Assembly (NCBI RefSeq): GCF_003073045.1
Contig: NC_037603.1
Span: 12,902,192 to 12,966,191 of the forward strand
DNA length: 64,000 nucleotides
From: Pomacea canaliculata
Taxonomy: Eukaryota; Mollusca; Gastropoda; Architaenioglossa; Ampullariidae
Direction: 5' to 3'
How positions within the stretch are numbered: position 1 is the first letter of the stretch; each line of letters opens with the position of its first letter. Both the position numbers and the translations under genes were made by a program. The notes beneath the pieces were generated by a model, which ran no database searches, was not told where the DNA came from, and worked only from the letters and a program-made list of their open reading frames with translations. Shown piece after piece: positions 10,937-24,340 of this stretch.

Positions 10937-13900
10937 TCACCAGAAGTTATCGTTGTTACTATTGTACTTTAATGTCTCCAGGTATAAACATGGTGCTTTG
11001 TTGACAAATAGAAATGTTTTTGACATTTTATTAGTAAAGATCTTGACTCAAAACATCTACCGTGGCAGAGAGATCATAGTATTTTATGACATCGTTACTC
11101 TTCTGAATAGAGAAACCAAAAGAAACATTTTTCCTCTGTTTGTATGATATTTTTAATGAAAGTAATGTCTTTGCATATTTTTTTGCGCTGATAACTAAGC
11201 AGACAACGGGAGTAAATCTGTCTAGACCTGGTGCTTCCATGGAGCTTCTGGAATCTCTCACTATAGACTAGCGATGGTGTTTTAAGTGGTCAGCAGACAA
11301 ACATTTTTGATAGATAGTTAGGGTGGAAAATATATGTAAACACATTTATAATGACTACACTTATAATGGTCGCGCGATGTAGCTCCTGATCGTTGCTACT
11401 TCATCACGGAAAAGCCCTCAAAAATGATTCCTTCAACGGCAAAAAAAATAACGCAAATAACATTTTGTCATCGTTTCAACTCTCATCCTGATGGCCACGA
11501 CAGTTGCTTTGAAGAAAGCACCTATTTCAGGGAACATATATGTATATAATATGTATATTACACCTTCGATCAAGGAAGGTCAAGAATAGTACAGAATTAG
11601 AATAATGCATTCATAGGGATGAAGTCTAAACATGTCTTTAAAATTCAGTTAGGTACAAGTTGTGTGTCGGTGTTATGGTGTACTTTACCGTCTCTGTTGC
11701 GCAAGTGTTGGATTGCTGTAGGTCACTGACCTCAGGGAGGAGGATTATCTACTGACCGCATTCAGCCCATGACTTCACTGACACCAGGTCACGATGACAC
11801 GTTCATTAGGCACACGACAGTCTTGAGAGCCAGGTTAATGATAAATATGATGAGGAGGGGGAGGTGTGGAACGGCAGTCTACAGGACCAAGAACTTTTTG
11901 GGTAGAATGAGTAAAAAATAGTAGAATGAAAGATCACGTGAATGTGTGTATGTGTGTGTGAGACGTGGTGCATGTCTGTGTTGTACTCTCGTCTCTCTGA
12001 CCATCGATGATAACAGTACGCGAGGAGCGGTCTCCTGTTGCCGGTAAAGGTCAACATTGACCTCCTGACCTCTGACCTCATGTAAACTTGAATTTCATTG
12101 GACGAGATGAAGTTCTGTTGCAATACATACCGTCTATATTTCCCAGGCCACAGTCTCTTCAAATATTTTTATTTCTTGCTCACTGCTTTGCATAGAGCAT
12201 CATCGCTAAATTAAAGAACTATGTATTTTAGGTCAGCTTAATATCATATTGAAGCCATTTGTTGATTTGCTTTCAGTGTACGCAGATTAAGATCGCGCAA
12301 TTGTCAGGTGTGAGTGTGTCTAACCCGTACATACAAGGCCTGGTGAGCAGTCATCAGTCGAGAATATATTTTTGCATATCAGATAATTACAGTCTGACAG
12401 GAGCTTGTTTGTAAAATGCACTTTGACCTTTCAACTTCACCTGACCTCACACTACTGTCAGTAAGTTACAGTCATGATGCTGCATTCAATGTCTCTTGAC
12501 ATCCTTGTAATAAAGCATGAAATCCTTACTGTACTTCACAGATATTATGTAACATGTGTCTGGTTTACACACCCTTCACTCAGCTGAAACTTGCAAAGGA
12601 GTTGAAATAAAAGTGAACACTGAAGACCAGTGAAATGTGGGGAACTAGTTAAATTATCTAAGTATGAGTTGACAGTTGGTGATTTGATGACCACAGGTCT
12701 TAAGTACACGTGTTAGTAATTATTTTTTCTTGTGTATGTGTAAATCTTTGTTCTTCTGTGTATTCATGTTTGTGTTTGTGTAAATGTAGATTTTCCTTAA
12801 GTGGATGAATATCATTCTGTCTCTCATTATATACTAGTGTCAAATAAAACACATTGAGAAAAAAAAATCTTTAACGACTTTATTCACTGCTACAAACTCA
12901 TCCTTCATCCTTCTTTTACAAATCCATGAATACAGGTGTTGGGTTGAGTGGGGAATAGTGTTTACTTTGCGGTTACAGTAATTTACAGCTTTCAATTTTA
13001 TGTTGATAAACAGTTTGATAAATCCCACATACGCTTGAGCTCATCTTTATAATTAATTATATTTATGTTTGATATCGCTACATACGGATAAGATTGTTTG
13101 CTATGTTGTCTAGAGTTTGATGTAAGTTTAACAAAGAAAAAATTCGGGTCACTTAAGCTTTCATCTTCATCTGCTTTCTTCTTTTTTAGAACACATCGCT
13201 CTGTGCGTGTATGAATGAATACTTAAGGGAGGCAAGTACTAGAACTTTAGTTCTTTCACTATAGATTACTTCCCTTTAAAGACTGAAAAAAAAAAATTCA
13301 ACGGATCAGATATTTCGTTCTGTTTGAAAGTAGGCAGAATTCTGTGATCAAGCGCTATGTTAAAGTCGGTTACCGGTTATTGAATTCAACATGGATTTGT
13401 ACTCAAACAACTGAAAATAAGAAGAAAACAGTAAATATTAAAATTATAATGTATATTCTAATAAAATATGTTTTGTTTGGTACTTTATGTTTGTTTATAT
13501 CTTGTAAAAAAATTTTTTTTGCTTAATTCTAACTGTTGAGCTATCTCCCGATTAATGAATTCTCAGTCGCATACAGTTGCAATCTTTCATTTCATTTTAC
13601 TACCAGTAAACAAAACCTAAATTTCTTAAAATTTACACCACGGAAGTGTTTTTAAAATGTTCTTTAAGAAAGAGAACCATCGATAATTGTCAACATTATA
13701 GGTTAATAGATATAATTTTTAAAAATACCATTAGAAATTTTACTCTCGGGCTTTTACTGGTATCATCTCTCTACGTGTCCAATTCAGTTAAAATGCTTCA
13801 GATGATGTTCTTTTTCCAATTTATCTCTTTCTTGTCTTTCTTGTTAATGATGTTTTTAATTAATTTAGCGTCAACAGGAAATAAATTAGTCAATTATTAA

Positions 13901-13980
13901 GAGTTTAAGTGAGTCTCTAACTAATGTATCTTGGTTTCTAATTATTTTCAGATTTTAAAAAAAGACGATAGAAGAGTGAG
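10937..13980. other. Spacer between genes 2 and 3
   Basis: No gene is seen. The right part (about 12900-13980) is the 3' flank shared with 3810-4680 and 5700-6750; the left part is the upstream spacer shared with 1000-3340. The A/G-rich tract seen at 2575-2700 is absent here. All open frames are short and not shared between copies. Confidence 0.6.
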
Positions 13981-15359
13981 TCAGTTGTCATTCAGTCCAA
14001 GTCTGTCCACAGCCAGAGCTCGCAATGCTCCCCGCTGCACCTTTCCATTGGGATTGAGAGGAAACTTGTCAAACACCAGACACACCTTTGGAACGGCTAC
14101 ATCTCGCTGCTTGTGAACCTGGCGAAAACTGTCCTGGAAATACTCGGCGCATGCGCGAAGGAGGTCGTAAGGCACCACGCGCTGAGCTTCCGGTCTGGGA
14201 TCCTGCACGACGCACACACACGGAAGGTTCTCGAAGTCCTTGTCGGGGATAGCCACCACAGCCACGTCATGCACTCCCGGACACTTCATGAGGTGGGACT
14301 CAAGCAGCTGGGAATATCAACCACAAGATCAATCACGACTTTGAATGGTTGGGTGAATCTTATTCCCGTATTAATATCAGTAATGGCATTACATAATAAT
14401 TTTAATCTGTGACTATAACTAGTCATGGAACTAAGTAATTATTCATAAAAATAGTCTATTTCGTTCTTAATCCTCAGATATTCACCTGTGGGTACATCAT
14501 CCAGCTGCCTATTGCAATGACCTCCGATTGTCTCCCCTCAACAAAGAGGTCACCTTCGTTGTTGATGTAAGCAAGGTCTCGAGGTCTGAACCACCCGTCT
14601 TCTGGTGTGGCGTCTGCTGTGAGACCTGGGTGCTTGAGGTACCCGGTGAAAAGACCGTTGTGCTTGATCATTATCTCCCCTTCTGTGTTTGGGGGAACTT
14701 CTCTCAGATTGTCGTCGACAATTTTCACTGCCATTCCGTCTAGAAGCTTCCCGCAGTTAAAATTCACGACCTAGGTAATGAGGTAAGAAAAAAGTTAGAT
14801 AATAACTTTGTCAAGATAATAAATCACAAGGCAAAGAAAACATTAATTTGTGAAAATAAAGTTTTGAGGTAAAGCTTGGGGCTCGGAGGTGATCTACACT
14901 CTCTACCTCACCCCCCCCCCCCCCCCCCCACAGAGACCTAAACAAGCAGAAGTTATTGTAGGCGATAATTACATACACGAATGTGTGTTACTGCGAGCAC
15001 ATTGACTATTTTTTGCAGAGAATCAAAGCGAGGTTTGAGTTTTGTTTTGAGTGATTACTCTGTGTACCTTTCTGGGATCGTTGTAGGTCTTTCTTGAGAC
15101 GAAACCTACTTCAGTGCATCCATAACCCACTAGGACCTCGGAGGTCAAAGTTCCTATGGCAGGGGCAATATCTGTCCTGACTGCGTTGCCTCCAGTGAGG
15201 ATAAGGTCCAAACGCCACGTGACGTCACTCTGCAAGAGGTCAGCGCGTGCCAGTAGAGTCTTGATTGTTTGCGGTAATAACACTGCGCTGTCAACGCCCT
15301 CTCGCTTCATCAAGTCCATCGTGAACTTGGCTTCATCGTCTGGCAGAGCCCCTTTTAAT

Positions 15360-15416
<57 letters not shown>

Positions 15417-17591
15417 ATTTTTATATCTCTTTCTGTTTTCATGTTAATCCTTAATTAGCTTTGCAATCTTTATAGCAATTTACTTGTTTTAAATATTTTT
15501 TCTCCATTTCATCCTTTATCTTGTATAATGTTTTAATTGTTCATCCTTATATTGATTCTTCTGCTCTCTGTTACAATTATCTCTAATCAAGGTGTTGCTA
15601 CAAGCATGTAAACCAAAACTCACCTTTGAGATAAGGAACTACCCTCGTCTGCCCGCTCGTTAAATACATTAAAGGATAGCCGGACAACCAACCAAATGAG
15701 CTGGGGTTGTAGTGGACGTCCGTCTTAAGACTTGAATCGGTCTGGAGGCTACATTGGTAATAACCTAGCGCCATGGTCATGAGCTCCCTGGAAAAAAACC
15801 ACAAAACAAGGTTTATTTGTCTGTGGCATAAGGAGAAATAAAACGGTCTATACAGTGGAACCTCGGTTAGCGAACGCCTCGGATAGCGAATATTTCAGAT
15901 AACGAACAAAACTTTCGTTAAAAGTTTGTCTTAGATAGCGAACAAAATTTCGGATAACAAACAGCCACCTGAACCACACGTGACCGACCAGCATGTCGTC
16001 ATTCGCGCTCGAGATACAGTTACTATCAGTCGTTCCTTACCTGTGCGCATCCTTCTTATTTTGTGATTTTTGTGCTTTATTTTAATACGATAATCCTTAA
16101 TCATGGCTCCAAAGAAAATTAAGAGCAATTAATAGTAGTGAGGTAAGGACAATGAAGCGGCCAACAAATGAAATGAAAAAGGAAATGATTTCAAAGTATG
16201 AATGTGGCATGCGTCTGTCGGATGTGTGATGTCGTATTACCGAAGAGTTTTACAAAAAAGGCAGAAGGAACAGACACTGGACAAGATTTTTTTAACCTCA
16301 AAGCTACAGAAAAGGGAAGTCACCCCAGATTTTACAATGTCACGTGTGCTCATGGAGGGGGAATCCAAGAAGTAATTCCACCCCTTCCTCCCCACACCAC
16401 CATCCACTACGCCGTCAAAACAAGTTTTCTGATGTTTAAATGCTTTCGTTAATGTTTTTATGTTTATTTAACTCCATTTATATTGTATTATAACTGTTCT
16501 CATTAAAACAAATACCTATAGAGCCTGTAACTTTCAAATATTAGCGAGTCAACAGGGGCTGGGAACCAATTAAATCTATTTCCCTTATTTCTTATGGAAA
16601 AATTTTTTTCGGATAACGAACATTTCCGATAACGAACAGCTTTCCAGAACGGATTAAGTTCGTTAACCGAGGTTCCACTGTATATCTAAGATGGTTGTAA
16701 ACTATTGACGTCACTGGGAAATATGTCACCGGTAATCGTACCTGTGGGTTCTGGGCACTAGTTTCGGTTGCCCTGAGCTACCAGAGGTCGCGAAAATCGT
16801 CGTGACATCATCAGGACTGACGTCAGCAAGGTCTCCTTCTTCCTCAGCAGCTACAGCTACCAAGAATGATAACTGTGAGAAGCGATTACAGAAGATAACA
16901 GACTTTAACGACGGAACGGCTTCGCTGATGACCGATGGAGCAGACAAGTTGGGGATGAAGGTCTGTAGGGCGGCGATGGCTTGTTGATCCGTCTCGTCCA
17001 CAACAACGGCCGTGACGTCACCAGTTTTCATCAAGGGCAAAATGTCTGATCCGTCTCTGTACTGAATGTTTGTACACATCACTGTCGCCCCTAGCAACGC
17101 CGTTCCCAGTGCGATGAACGTTTGCTCCGGCGATGTCGGAACGAGGCAAAGAACGACGTCACTTTTGCACACGTTTCGCTTAGAAAGCCAACTGGCTGCT
17201 CTGTTAATAAAGGAAAACGTCAAACACATCATCAATTTGTTCTAGTATTTATTCATGCAGTAGATACTTGTATAAAACAAATATGTGGCAAGATAAACAA
17301 CTAGTCCATAGAATTGAAGTACTTAAAAAAAATTCAGAACATATTAGGAACTGAAAGGAAAGCTACTTAAAAATACTTTACACACACGCAAAGACTCTTA
17401 TACCTTTATAAACATAGATAGCTGAACACTTATTTCCATTACCTGCGTGACATAGAGAACAGCTCCTTCCTTGTGTAAGCAAACCGCTGGCCGTCAGGAG
17501 TGACGTAGACAAACGCCAGAGTCTCTGGCGACGTCACACTCCAGTAACGTAATCGAGACGTTACTGTGTCATCAGCAGACAATCCAAACAT
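13981..17591 (-). CDS. Gene 3: ANL-superfamily acyl-CoA synthetase, intact
   Basis: Six coding exons: 17443-17591, 16742-17200, 15624-15787, 15068-15351, 14486-14770 and 13981-14307. All introns have GT-AG ends, phases are 2,2,1,0,0, and the joined frame of 1668 bases encodes 555 residues. Motifs by residue: P-loop TSGSSGQPK (188-196), YGCTE (334-338), GWFRPRD with the ribose-binding Asp at 417, hinge region GRQSEVI (431-437) and the NPNGK lysine at 536. Known chemistry of the family is ATP-dependent adenylation of a carboxylate, then transfer to CoA. No signal peptide or N-terminal targeting sequence is evident, so a cytosolic place is my inference. The A7 motif reads RPRD instead of the usual TGD. 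Intron 2 carries a Tigger relic and intron 4 a run of 19 C. Start chosen by conservation across copies. The substrate is unknown; a 4CL-, ACSF2- or luciferase-like relative is equally possible. Confidence 0.9.
14911..14929. repeat. Poly-C run of 19 in intron 4 of gene 3
   Basis: A homopolymer of 19 C on the plus strand; the matching intron of gene 4 lacks it. Length is likely to vary and to be error-prone in sequencing. Confidence 0.95.
15362..15416. repeat. CAT trinucleotide repeat at the exon 4 acceptor of gene 3
   Basis: About 18 units lie about 10 bases upstream of the acceptor. On the sense strand the repeat is an open frame that would read as poly-aspartate fused in frame to exon 4 if the intron end were retained. 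Confidence 0.95.
15853..16680 (+). mobile_element. Tigger/pogo-type DNA transposon relic in intron 2 of gene 3
   Basis: The ends are inverted repeats starting CAGTGGAACCTCGGTTA, flanked on both sides by a TA duplication (15851-15852 and 16681-16682). The matching intron of gene 4 (about 23425-23440) is an empty site. Inside, after ATG at 16102, there is a decayed CENP-B-like N-terminus of a pogo transposase: MAPKKIK, a stop, then a stretch including KKEMISKYECGMRLSDV typical of the helix-turn-helix. Most of the transposase, including the DDE region, is missing, so it is non-autonomous. It entered after genes 3 and 4 separated, or gene 4 never received it. Confidence 0.85.
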
Positions 17592-17886
17592 TTTCCTTTT
17601 TTGGATTTTCTTCTTACCAGTCTGCAAACGTCTGCATATACAATGGAAAAAGCGCATTGCAGAGAGCACGGGAGAGAACAAGGGATGGGTTGAAATAAAA
17701 GAAAAAAATACATCGAGGAAAAAAGAGATAAGTAAAGTCTGTAGATGAATTTTTAAAAACCTCGGAAATCTTTTCCTTACATCTTAGTAAAGCTTTTCCA
17801 CGGAACTTTACGGTATAGTGTATCTTACTGACTATAAAAATCACTGCATTTTTCTTATAAAAGGAGAGAAGCGAAACAAGACTTAC

Positions 17887-18054
17887 TTTCAATGACACGA
17901 CTTCCACACCAGCAAACTGATTCTTCGACTGTTAACTCAGTCTTCATGGAGTGACTTTATATACAACTGTTGTTCTTGACAGTCGCAGATTTACATTTTC
18001 CATGCATGACATTGTGGTAAACAACAAATCTTTTTCTTCTCTGACTCATGATCA
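17887..18054 (-). promoter_or_regulatory. Gene 3 promoter and leader exon
   Basis: TATATAAA (17956-17963) is the best TATA box of the array together with those of genes 6 and 7. Upstream are GTAAACA (18017-18023) and a weakened DR1, TGACTC-A-TGATCA (18042-18054). The leader exon ends at 17887 before GTAAGT and contains an ATG (MKTELTVEES...) that is out of frame with exon 1 after splicing, so it would be an upstream open reading frame. The leader intron (about 17622-17886) is pyrimidine-rich near exon 1. Confidence 0.65.
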
Positions 18055-21000
18055 TCTCCTTCATGCCGCAGTGTAATGTCTCCACGTCTCATTATTGTGC
18101 TTTGTTGACAAATACTATGTTTATTACATTTTTGGTAAGTGAAAACCTTGACATAAAGCTTTTCATATGGCAGAGAGATCCTAGCAAATTTTATTAAAGC
18201 ACTACTCAGAAACCAAAAACAAACTTCTGTTCAACTTTTGTAATGATATTTTTTCGGTTTTTAAAAAATTAAATTATCTCGTTTCGAGTGATTTTTTTTT
18301 TATTTTGATTTGCTAAGTGAAAATGGCAAACATTTCCACTGTATTTTGTAAAACGTTATCAAATTTTGTATAAGTGTAAATTTTACGTATGATATTAGTA
18401 GTTTCATAGAAACAAATACGTAGGTTAACGTTTAAAACCAAAAAAATTTGATTTGCTTTCTTGACCTGGCTGAAAAAGCTGTGCTTTTGTCGAAGAAACA
18501 AATAAAAGAAAGAAAACAAAAAGTGTGATGACACGAAGAAAGAGAGATATAGGGGGAACTTAAAAGTAGGCCTGTGAATGTATGTCCATGATTTATACCT
18601 CTCATATCTGTGACAGAAGAGTGACATAAAGTCAACGAGTCATCCGTAATTTCTGGTTCTAATGACATTCTTAATGAAATTTATTCGTGAGCTGGAGTAA
18701 CGTTTAAAAGCAGTCATGCAAGTAATTCTTGTTACAAAATATTAAAGCAACCCAGAGGGCATCAGCTGATAAGAGAGCAGAAAAAAGAGTTAATCTGGAC
18801 AGAGCTGGTGTTGCCATGGTGCTTCTGGAATAGTTATTATTATTATTTCATTATGAAATATACGGAACATTCAAAAGGTGTTGATTATTGTGTACGAGGG
18901 CTAAGGGATGGCAAGGGTTTCTCGATGGTCTTCGAGCAATTCATCACAGCTGTAGTGTGGTCAATGGGGCTATTATACTTGATATAAACATTATACATAC
19001 TTAACGGCAGTTTATAACAGCCATGAAAAAATCTTTCATTCGTCATTGTGTACGTCTGACACAGTTGAAAGACATGTTTGTTTGAGGGTTTAAGTGCTGT
19101 GACCTCGCACTATTAGCAAGTTAAAGTCATGATGCTGTATTTAATGTCTCTCTTAACTTTGTCATCCATGATAGTCCAACTGTACTTCACAGATATTATG
19201 TAACATTTGTCTGGCTCACACAACCTCCATACGGCTCAGGTTATTTGCAATGTAGTTGAGAGTTCATGGTAAGTTTAACAAATAAAATATACAGTTCACT
19301 CATGCTTTGATCTTTCATCTGCTTTTTCATTATGTAGTCGTTTTCTTCTCGCGTATCTCATCATTATTATACTTCTTACCTTTAATATTTTGTATTCTTG
19401 ACAAAACTTCTTAATATACTAAACCACATATATTGTGAATGTTTGTCGTCACACGCTTAACACCTGTTTCAAAGAATGATTTAAATTTATTGCAGTAATA
19501 CGGTTTACAAGCACACTAAGGACTTTATTACATTGTTTGAACTTGTTTTTGTCTTTAGCTTATATGGACACATCAGTGACAATTAATCTCCTTAATGCTT
19601 ACAGTCACACGATTGTGGTTAGAACCTTAGGTGTACAGGACAGTCCAGTGAGAAGTTCAAGGAGCTTCAAAAGTTATTCCAGCATCAACAGTTTCTCAAC
19701 AGGTCTTTGAATTGTCAACGGAGACTCCTAGAGGTCCTGTCTGGTGTTAGCAATGATATTCCTTTCCTTAGACCGCAGACTGTGGTGTGTGTTTGTATAA
19801 AACAAATAAAATGGCAGTACATACACTATAGTTTTTAAACATTTTAGTATCCGTTTTAAAGCGATGTGTGACTAACTTTAGTTGGGGAACAGAGTTATCA
19901 AAGTTCTGTAAAGACTTTTATTTACTTTTTTTGTTCTTTTGTTGTTCTTCTTTCTTGCTTTTGGTATTGTTGTTGTTGTTTTTCTTTTTATTTTTTCATT
20001 ATTATTAGCAGTAAAAAAATTAGTATCGAATTCACTAATACCAGAAATAAAAATAGATAATTAGAGAATTTGCGGAGGTATCTTTTGTATTTGGACTGTA
20101 GTTGCGAGCTTCATGTAATTTATCAAAACATTAAGGTCTACGTTTCTCATTCAAGCATCTTCTTTTCATCCTGTTCCTTGTTGTCATTTTCCGCTCTTTC
20201 CTCTTCTCTTTTATCATTCATATCTTTAATGAATTGTGCTATTGACAACGAATCATAATAACATAATTCATCTTTATTTTCAATGTATGTTGCCACCATG
20301 CCTAATATACGTATCATAAAGCAATAATTTTACATTATAGGCAGAGTTACAGTGTGTTATTTATAGTTGATGTCCAAGTTACAAGCTTGTCACAAACATA
20401 AACACATTGAACTTGTTCTTGTTGTTTGTTTATATGAAATCATCATTTAGATACCCATAATGCTGACAGTCGAAAGATCAAATCTCTAAAGGGACGATGA
20501 GCATCTGTGGTGTACATTATAGACAAACAAGAAGTTTTAGGAGCTGTAAAAGTCATTTCAACATATCTCAGGTGACGGTAAGCACCAAAGGTGTAGAGGA
20601 CAGTCAGGGAAAAGCTGCAGAAGTCATTCCAGCATGAAACAGTTTTCAGCAAATCTTTCAGAACTTCCAGATAGCTACAATGTCTGGCAATGAAAAAAAT
20701 ATTCCTTTCCCTGGACCAACGACTAGTGTTCGCATGTTTGTGTGTATGTTACAGAGGGACTGGTGGTCCAGAAAATATAGTTTGTAAATAATGTCTGTAA
20801 GGCATTGTAAGCCTGTCGTTGGTTGGGGAAGAGTTCTGTAACTTCTCTAATGATTATTTTACTTTTTTATTCTTCTTTATGTTTTTGTTCTCGTTCTTAA
20901 TTATCAACTATCATTATTCATAGAATAAAATTCAGTATTAGCAAAAATAAGGTAGGTAATTCTTACATCTTCTTTTTAAAGCTAAGGGTAATAATTTATA

Positions 21001-21590
21001 ACATTAAAAAAATGAAGGTTTTACATCTAAAGAACTTTTGGGGATATCGGTAGTGGATGTCAGAGAGAGAGAGAGACTGTCTTCCCTCGTACTTCAGCAG
21101 AGACAATGGACACTTAGAGGTTTGAACCACAGGCAGCAAGTGTAAAGAAGGGAGTCTTGTTTCTCTAGGATGCAGATCACTACCTGTTGGCACTTACGAT
21201 CTGGATAAAGCAAAAAACAAATTTTATATTTTCGGAAGATTTTTGCGTTTCTCCAGGACGACGAGTGAATAAATGAAGCTCTTGAATTTGATCAACTGAT
21301 TCAACAGCGCTGTCATTCCTTGCCGGCATCAAGCGACTGGTGGTTGGTCGTGGTTGTAGAACTCTGTCGTACATCGTCCCTCATGTCCTAAAGAGCTTCG
21401 GATGAGGATCTTTTTCCACTTCTTCTCTTTCTTGTCTTTTTTGTTAATAATATTTTTAATTAATTTAGTGTCAACAAGAAATAAAGTAGTCAATTATTCA
21501 GAGTTTAAGTGAGTCTTTAATGTATCTTAGGGTCTATTTTTTTCACAAAATATGAAAAATACAGTTACTGGTAGAAGAATGAGTCAGTTG
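18055..21590. other. Spacer between genes 3 and 4
   Basis: No gene is recognised. The segment at 20490-20760 belongs to a repeated downstream block also found at 38210-38510 and 46552-46860; a more decayed relative may lie at 19620-19760. From about 20990 to 21590 the DNA is the 3' flank shared with 38700-39290 and 47040-47640. A short GA run is at 21062-21076. Confidence 0.55.
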
Positions 21591-22958
21591 TCATTCAGAG
21601 CCCAGTCTGTCCACAGCCAGAGCTCGCAATGCTCCCCGCTGCACCTTTCCATTGGGATTGAGAGGAAACTTGTCAAACACCAGACACACCTTAGGAACGG
21701 CTACATCTCGCTGCTTGTTCCTGTCGAAAACTGTCCTGGAAATACTCAGCGCATGCGCGAAGGATGTCTTCAGGCAAAACGAGCGGGGCTTCCGGTCTGG
21801 GATCCTGCACGACGCACACACACGGAAGGTTCTCGAAGTCCTTGTCGGGGATAGCCACCACAGCCACGTCATGCACTCCCGGACACTTCATGAGGTGGGA
21901 CTCCAGCAGCTGGAATATCAACCACAAGATTAATCACGACTTTGAATGGTTGGGTGAATCCTATTCCCGTATTAATATCAGTAATGGCATTACAGAATAA
22001 TTTTAATCTGTGACTATAACTAGTCTTGGAACTAAGTAATTATTCATAAAAATAGTCTATTTCGTTCTTAATCCTCAGATATTCACCTGTGGGTACATCA
22101 TCCAGCTGCCTATGGCGATGACCTCCGATTGTCTCCCCTCAACAAAGAGGTCAACTTCGTCGTTGATGTAAGCAAGGTCTCGAGGTCTGAACCACCCGTC
22201 TTCTGGTGTGGCGTCTGCTGTGAGACCTGGATGCTTGAAGTACCCGGGAAAAGGCCGTTGTGCTTGATCATTATCTCCCCTTTGGTGTTGGGAGGAACTT
22301 CTCTCAGATTGTGGTCGACAATTTTCACTGCCATTCCGTCTATAGGCCTCCCGCAGTTAAAATTCACGACCAGGTAATGAGGTAAGAAAAAAAGTTACAT
22401 AATAACTTTGTCAAGATAATAAATCACAAGGCAAAGAAAACATTAATTTGTGAAAATAAAGTTTTCAATTAAAGCTTGGGGTCCCGACGTGATCTACACT
22501 CTCCACCTCATCCCCACACACAAAAAGACATGAACAAGCAAAAATGATTGTAAGCGATAATTACATACACGAATGTGTGTCACAGCGAGCACATTGTTCA
22601 TTTTTTTCCAGAGAATCAAAGCGAGGTTTGAGTTTTGTTTTCAGTGATCACTCTGTGTACCTTTACGGGATCGTTGTAGGTCTTTCTTGAGACGAAACCT
22701 ACTTCAGTGCATCCATAACCCACTAGGAGCTCGGAGGTCAAAGTTCCTATGGCAGGGGCAATATCTGTCCTGACAGCGTTGCCTCCAGTGAGGATAAGTC
22801 CAAACGCCGCGTGACGTCACACTGCAAGAGGTCAGCGCGTGCTAGTAATGTCTTGATTGTTTGCGGCAATAAAAAAGCGCTAACAACGCCCTCTCTCTTC
22901 ATCAATTCCATCGTGAACTTGGCTTCATCGTCTGGCAGAGCCCCTTTTAATAAATCAT

Positions 22959-22992
<34 letters not shown>

Positions 22993-24340
22993 ATTTTTAT
23001 ATCTCTGTTTTCTTGTTAATTTTTTTATATTTTGATCCTTAATCAGCTTTGTAATCTTTATAGCAGTTTTCTTGTTTAAATTTATTTTCTCAATCTTTAT
23101 CATGTGTTATGTTTTAATTTTTTATCCTTATTTTGATTTTTCTGCTCTCTATTACAATTATCTCTAATCAAGGTGTTGCTACAAGCATGTAAACCAAAAC
23201 TCACCTTTGAAATAAGGAACTACCCTCGTCTGCCCTGTCGTTAGATACAAAAAAGGATAGCCAGACAACCAAGCAAATGAGCTGGGGTTGTAGTGGACGT
23301 CCGTCTTAAGACTTGAATCGGTCTGGAGGCTAAATTGGTAATAATGTAGCCCCATGGTCATGACCTGGCTGGATAAAAACCATGAAACAAAGTATATTTA
23401 TCTGAGGCATAAAGAGGAATAAAGCAGTTTATATATCTAAGATGGTTGTAAACTATTCACATTACTGGGAAACAAGTCGCCGTTTCTCGTACCTGTGGGA
23501 TCTGGTCACTAGTTTCGGTTGCCCTGAGCTACCAGAGGTCGCGAAAATCGTCGTGACATCATCAGGACTGACGTCAGCAAGGTCTACTTCTTTCTCAGCG
23601 GCTACAGCTACCAAGAAGGATAACTGCGAAAAGCGATTACAGAAGATAACAGATTTTAAAGATGGAACGGCTTCGCTGATGACCGATGGAGCAGACAAGT
23701 TGGGGATGAAGGTCTGTAGGGCGGCGATGGCTTGTTGGTCTGTCTCGTCCACAACCACGGTCGTGACGTCAGCGTCTTTCATCAAGGGCGAAATGTCGGA
23801 TCCGTCTCGGTACTGCATGTTTGTACACATCACTGTCGCCCCTAGCAACGCCGTCCCCAGTGCGATGAACGTTTGCTCCGGTGATGTCGGAACGAGGCAA
23901 AGAACGATGTCATTTTTACACACGTTTCGCTTAGAAAGCCAACTGGCTGCTCTGTTAATAAATTAAAAAGTCAAATGCATCAACGATTTTGTTCTAGTAT
24001 TCATTAATACACAAGGTACTTGTATCAAACAAATATGTGGCAAAATAAACCACTACTCCATAGAATTAAGTACTAAGAAAATTCACAACATATTAGGAGC
24101 TGAAAGGAGAGCTACTTAAAAATACCTTACACACATGCAAAGACTCTTATACCTTTATAAACATAAATAGCTGAAGACTTATTTCAAGTACCTGCGTGAC
24201 ATAGAGAACAGCTCCTTCCTTGTGTAAGCAAACCGCTGGCCGTCAGGAGTGACGTAGACAAACGCCAGCGTCTCTGGCGACGTCACACTCCAGTAACGTA
24301 ATCGAGACGTTACTGTGTCATCAGCAGACAATCCAAACAT
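21591..24340 (-). pseudogene. Gene 4: ANL acyl-CoA synthetase with several small deletions
   Basis: Exons lie at 24192-24340, 23493-23951, 23205-23368, 22661-22943, 22087-22370 and 21591-21909. Exons 1-3 are open and of standard length. Exon 4 lacks one base (283 instead of 284; GATAAGTCC for GATAAGGTCC on the plus strand). Exon 5 lacks one base near the GLFPG codons, and its acceptor AG has been lost by another one-base deletion (plus strand ACCAGG instead of ACCTAGG). Exon 6 is two bases short after FRQ. Between the breaks the reading frames are well kept (KCPGVHDVAVVAIPDKD, NPNGKVQR). Either this is a very young pseudogene or the 21.6-22.9 kb stretch has residual sequencing deletions. The C-terminus reads LGSE instead of LGLNDN. 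Confidence 0.8.
22958..22992. repeat. CAT trinucleotide repeat at the exon 4 acceptor of gene 4
   Basis: About 11 units in the same position as in the sibling genes. Confidence 0.9.

Noticed and set aside
17887-17935. Leader exon as a coding first exon
   Set aside because: Neither plausible acceptor puts it in frame with exon 1, gene 6 has an in-frame stop just before the conserved ATG, and genes 1 and 2 lack an ATG there.
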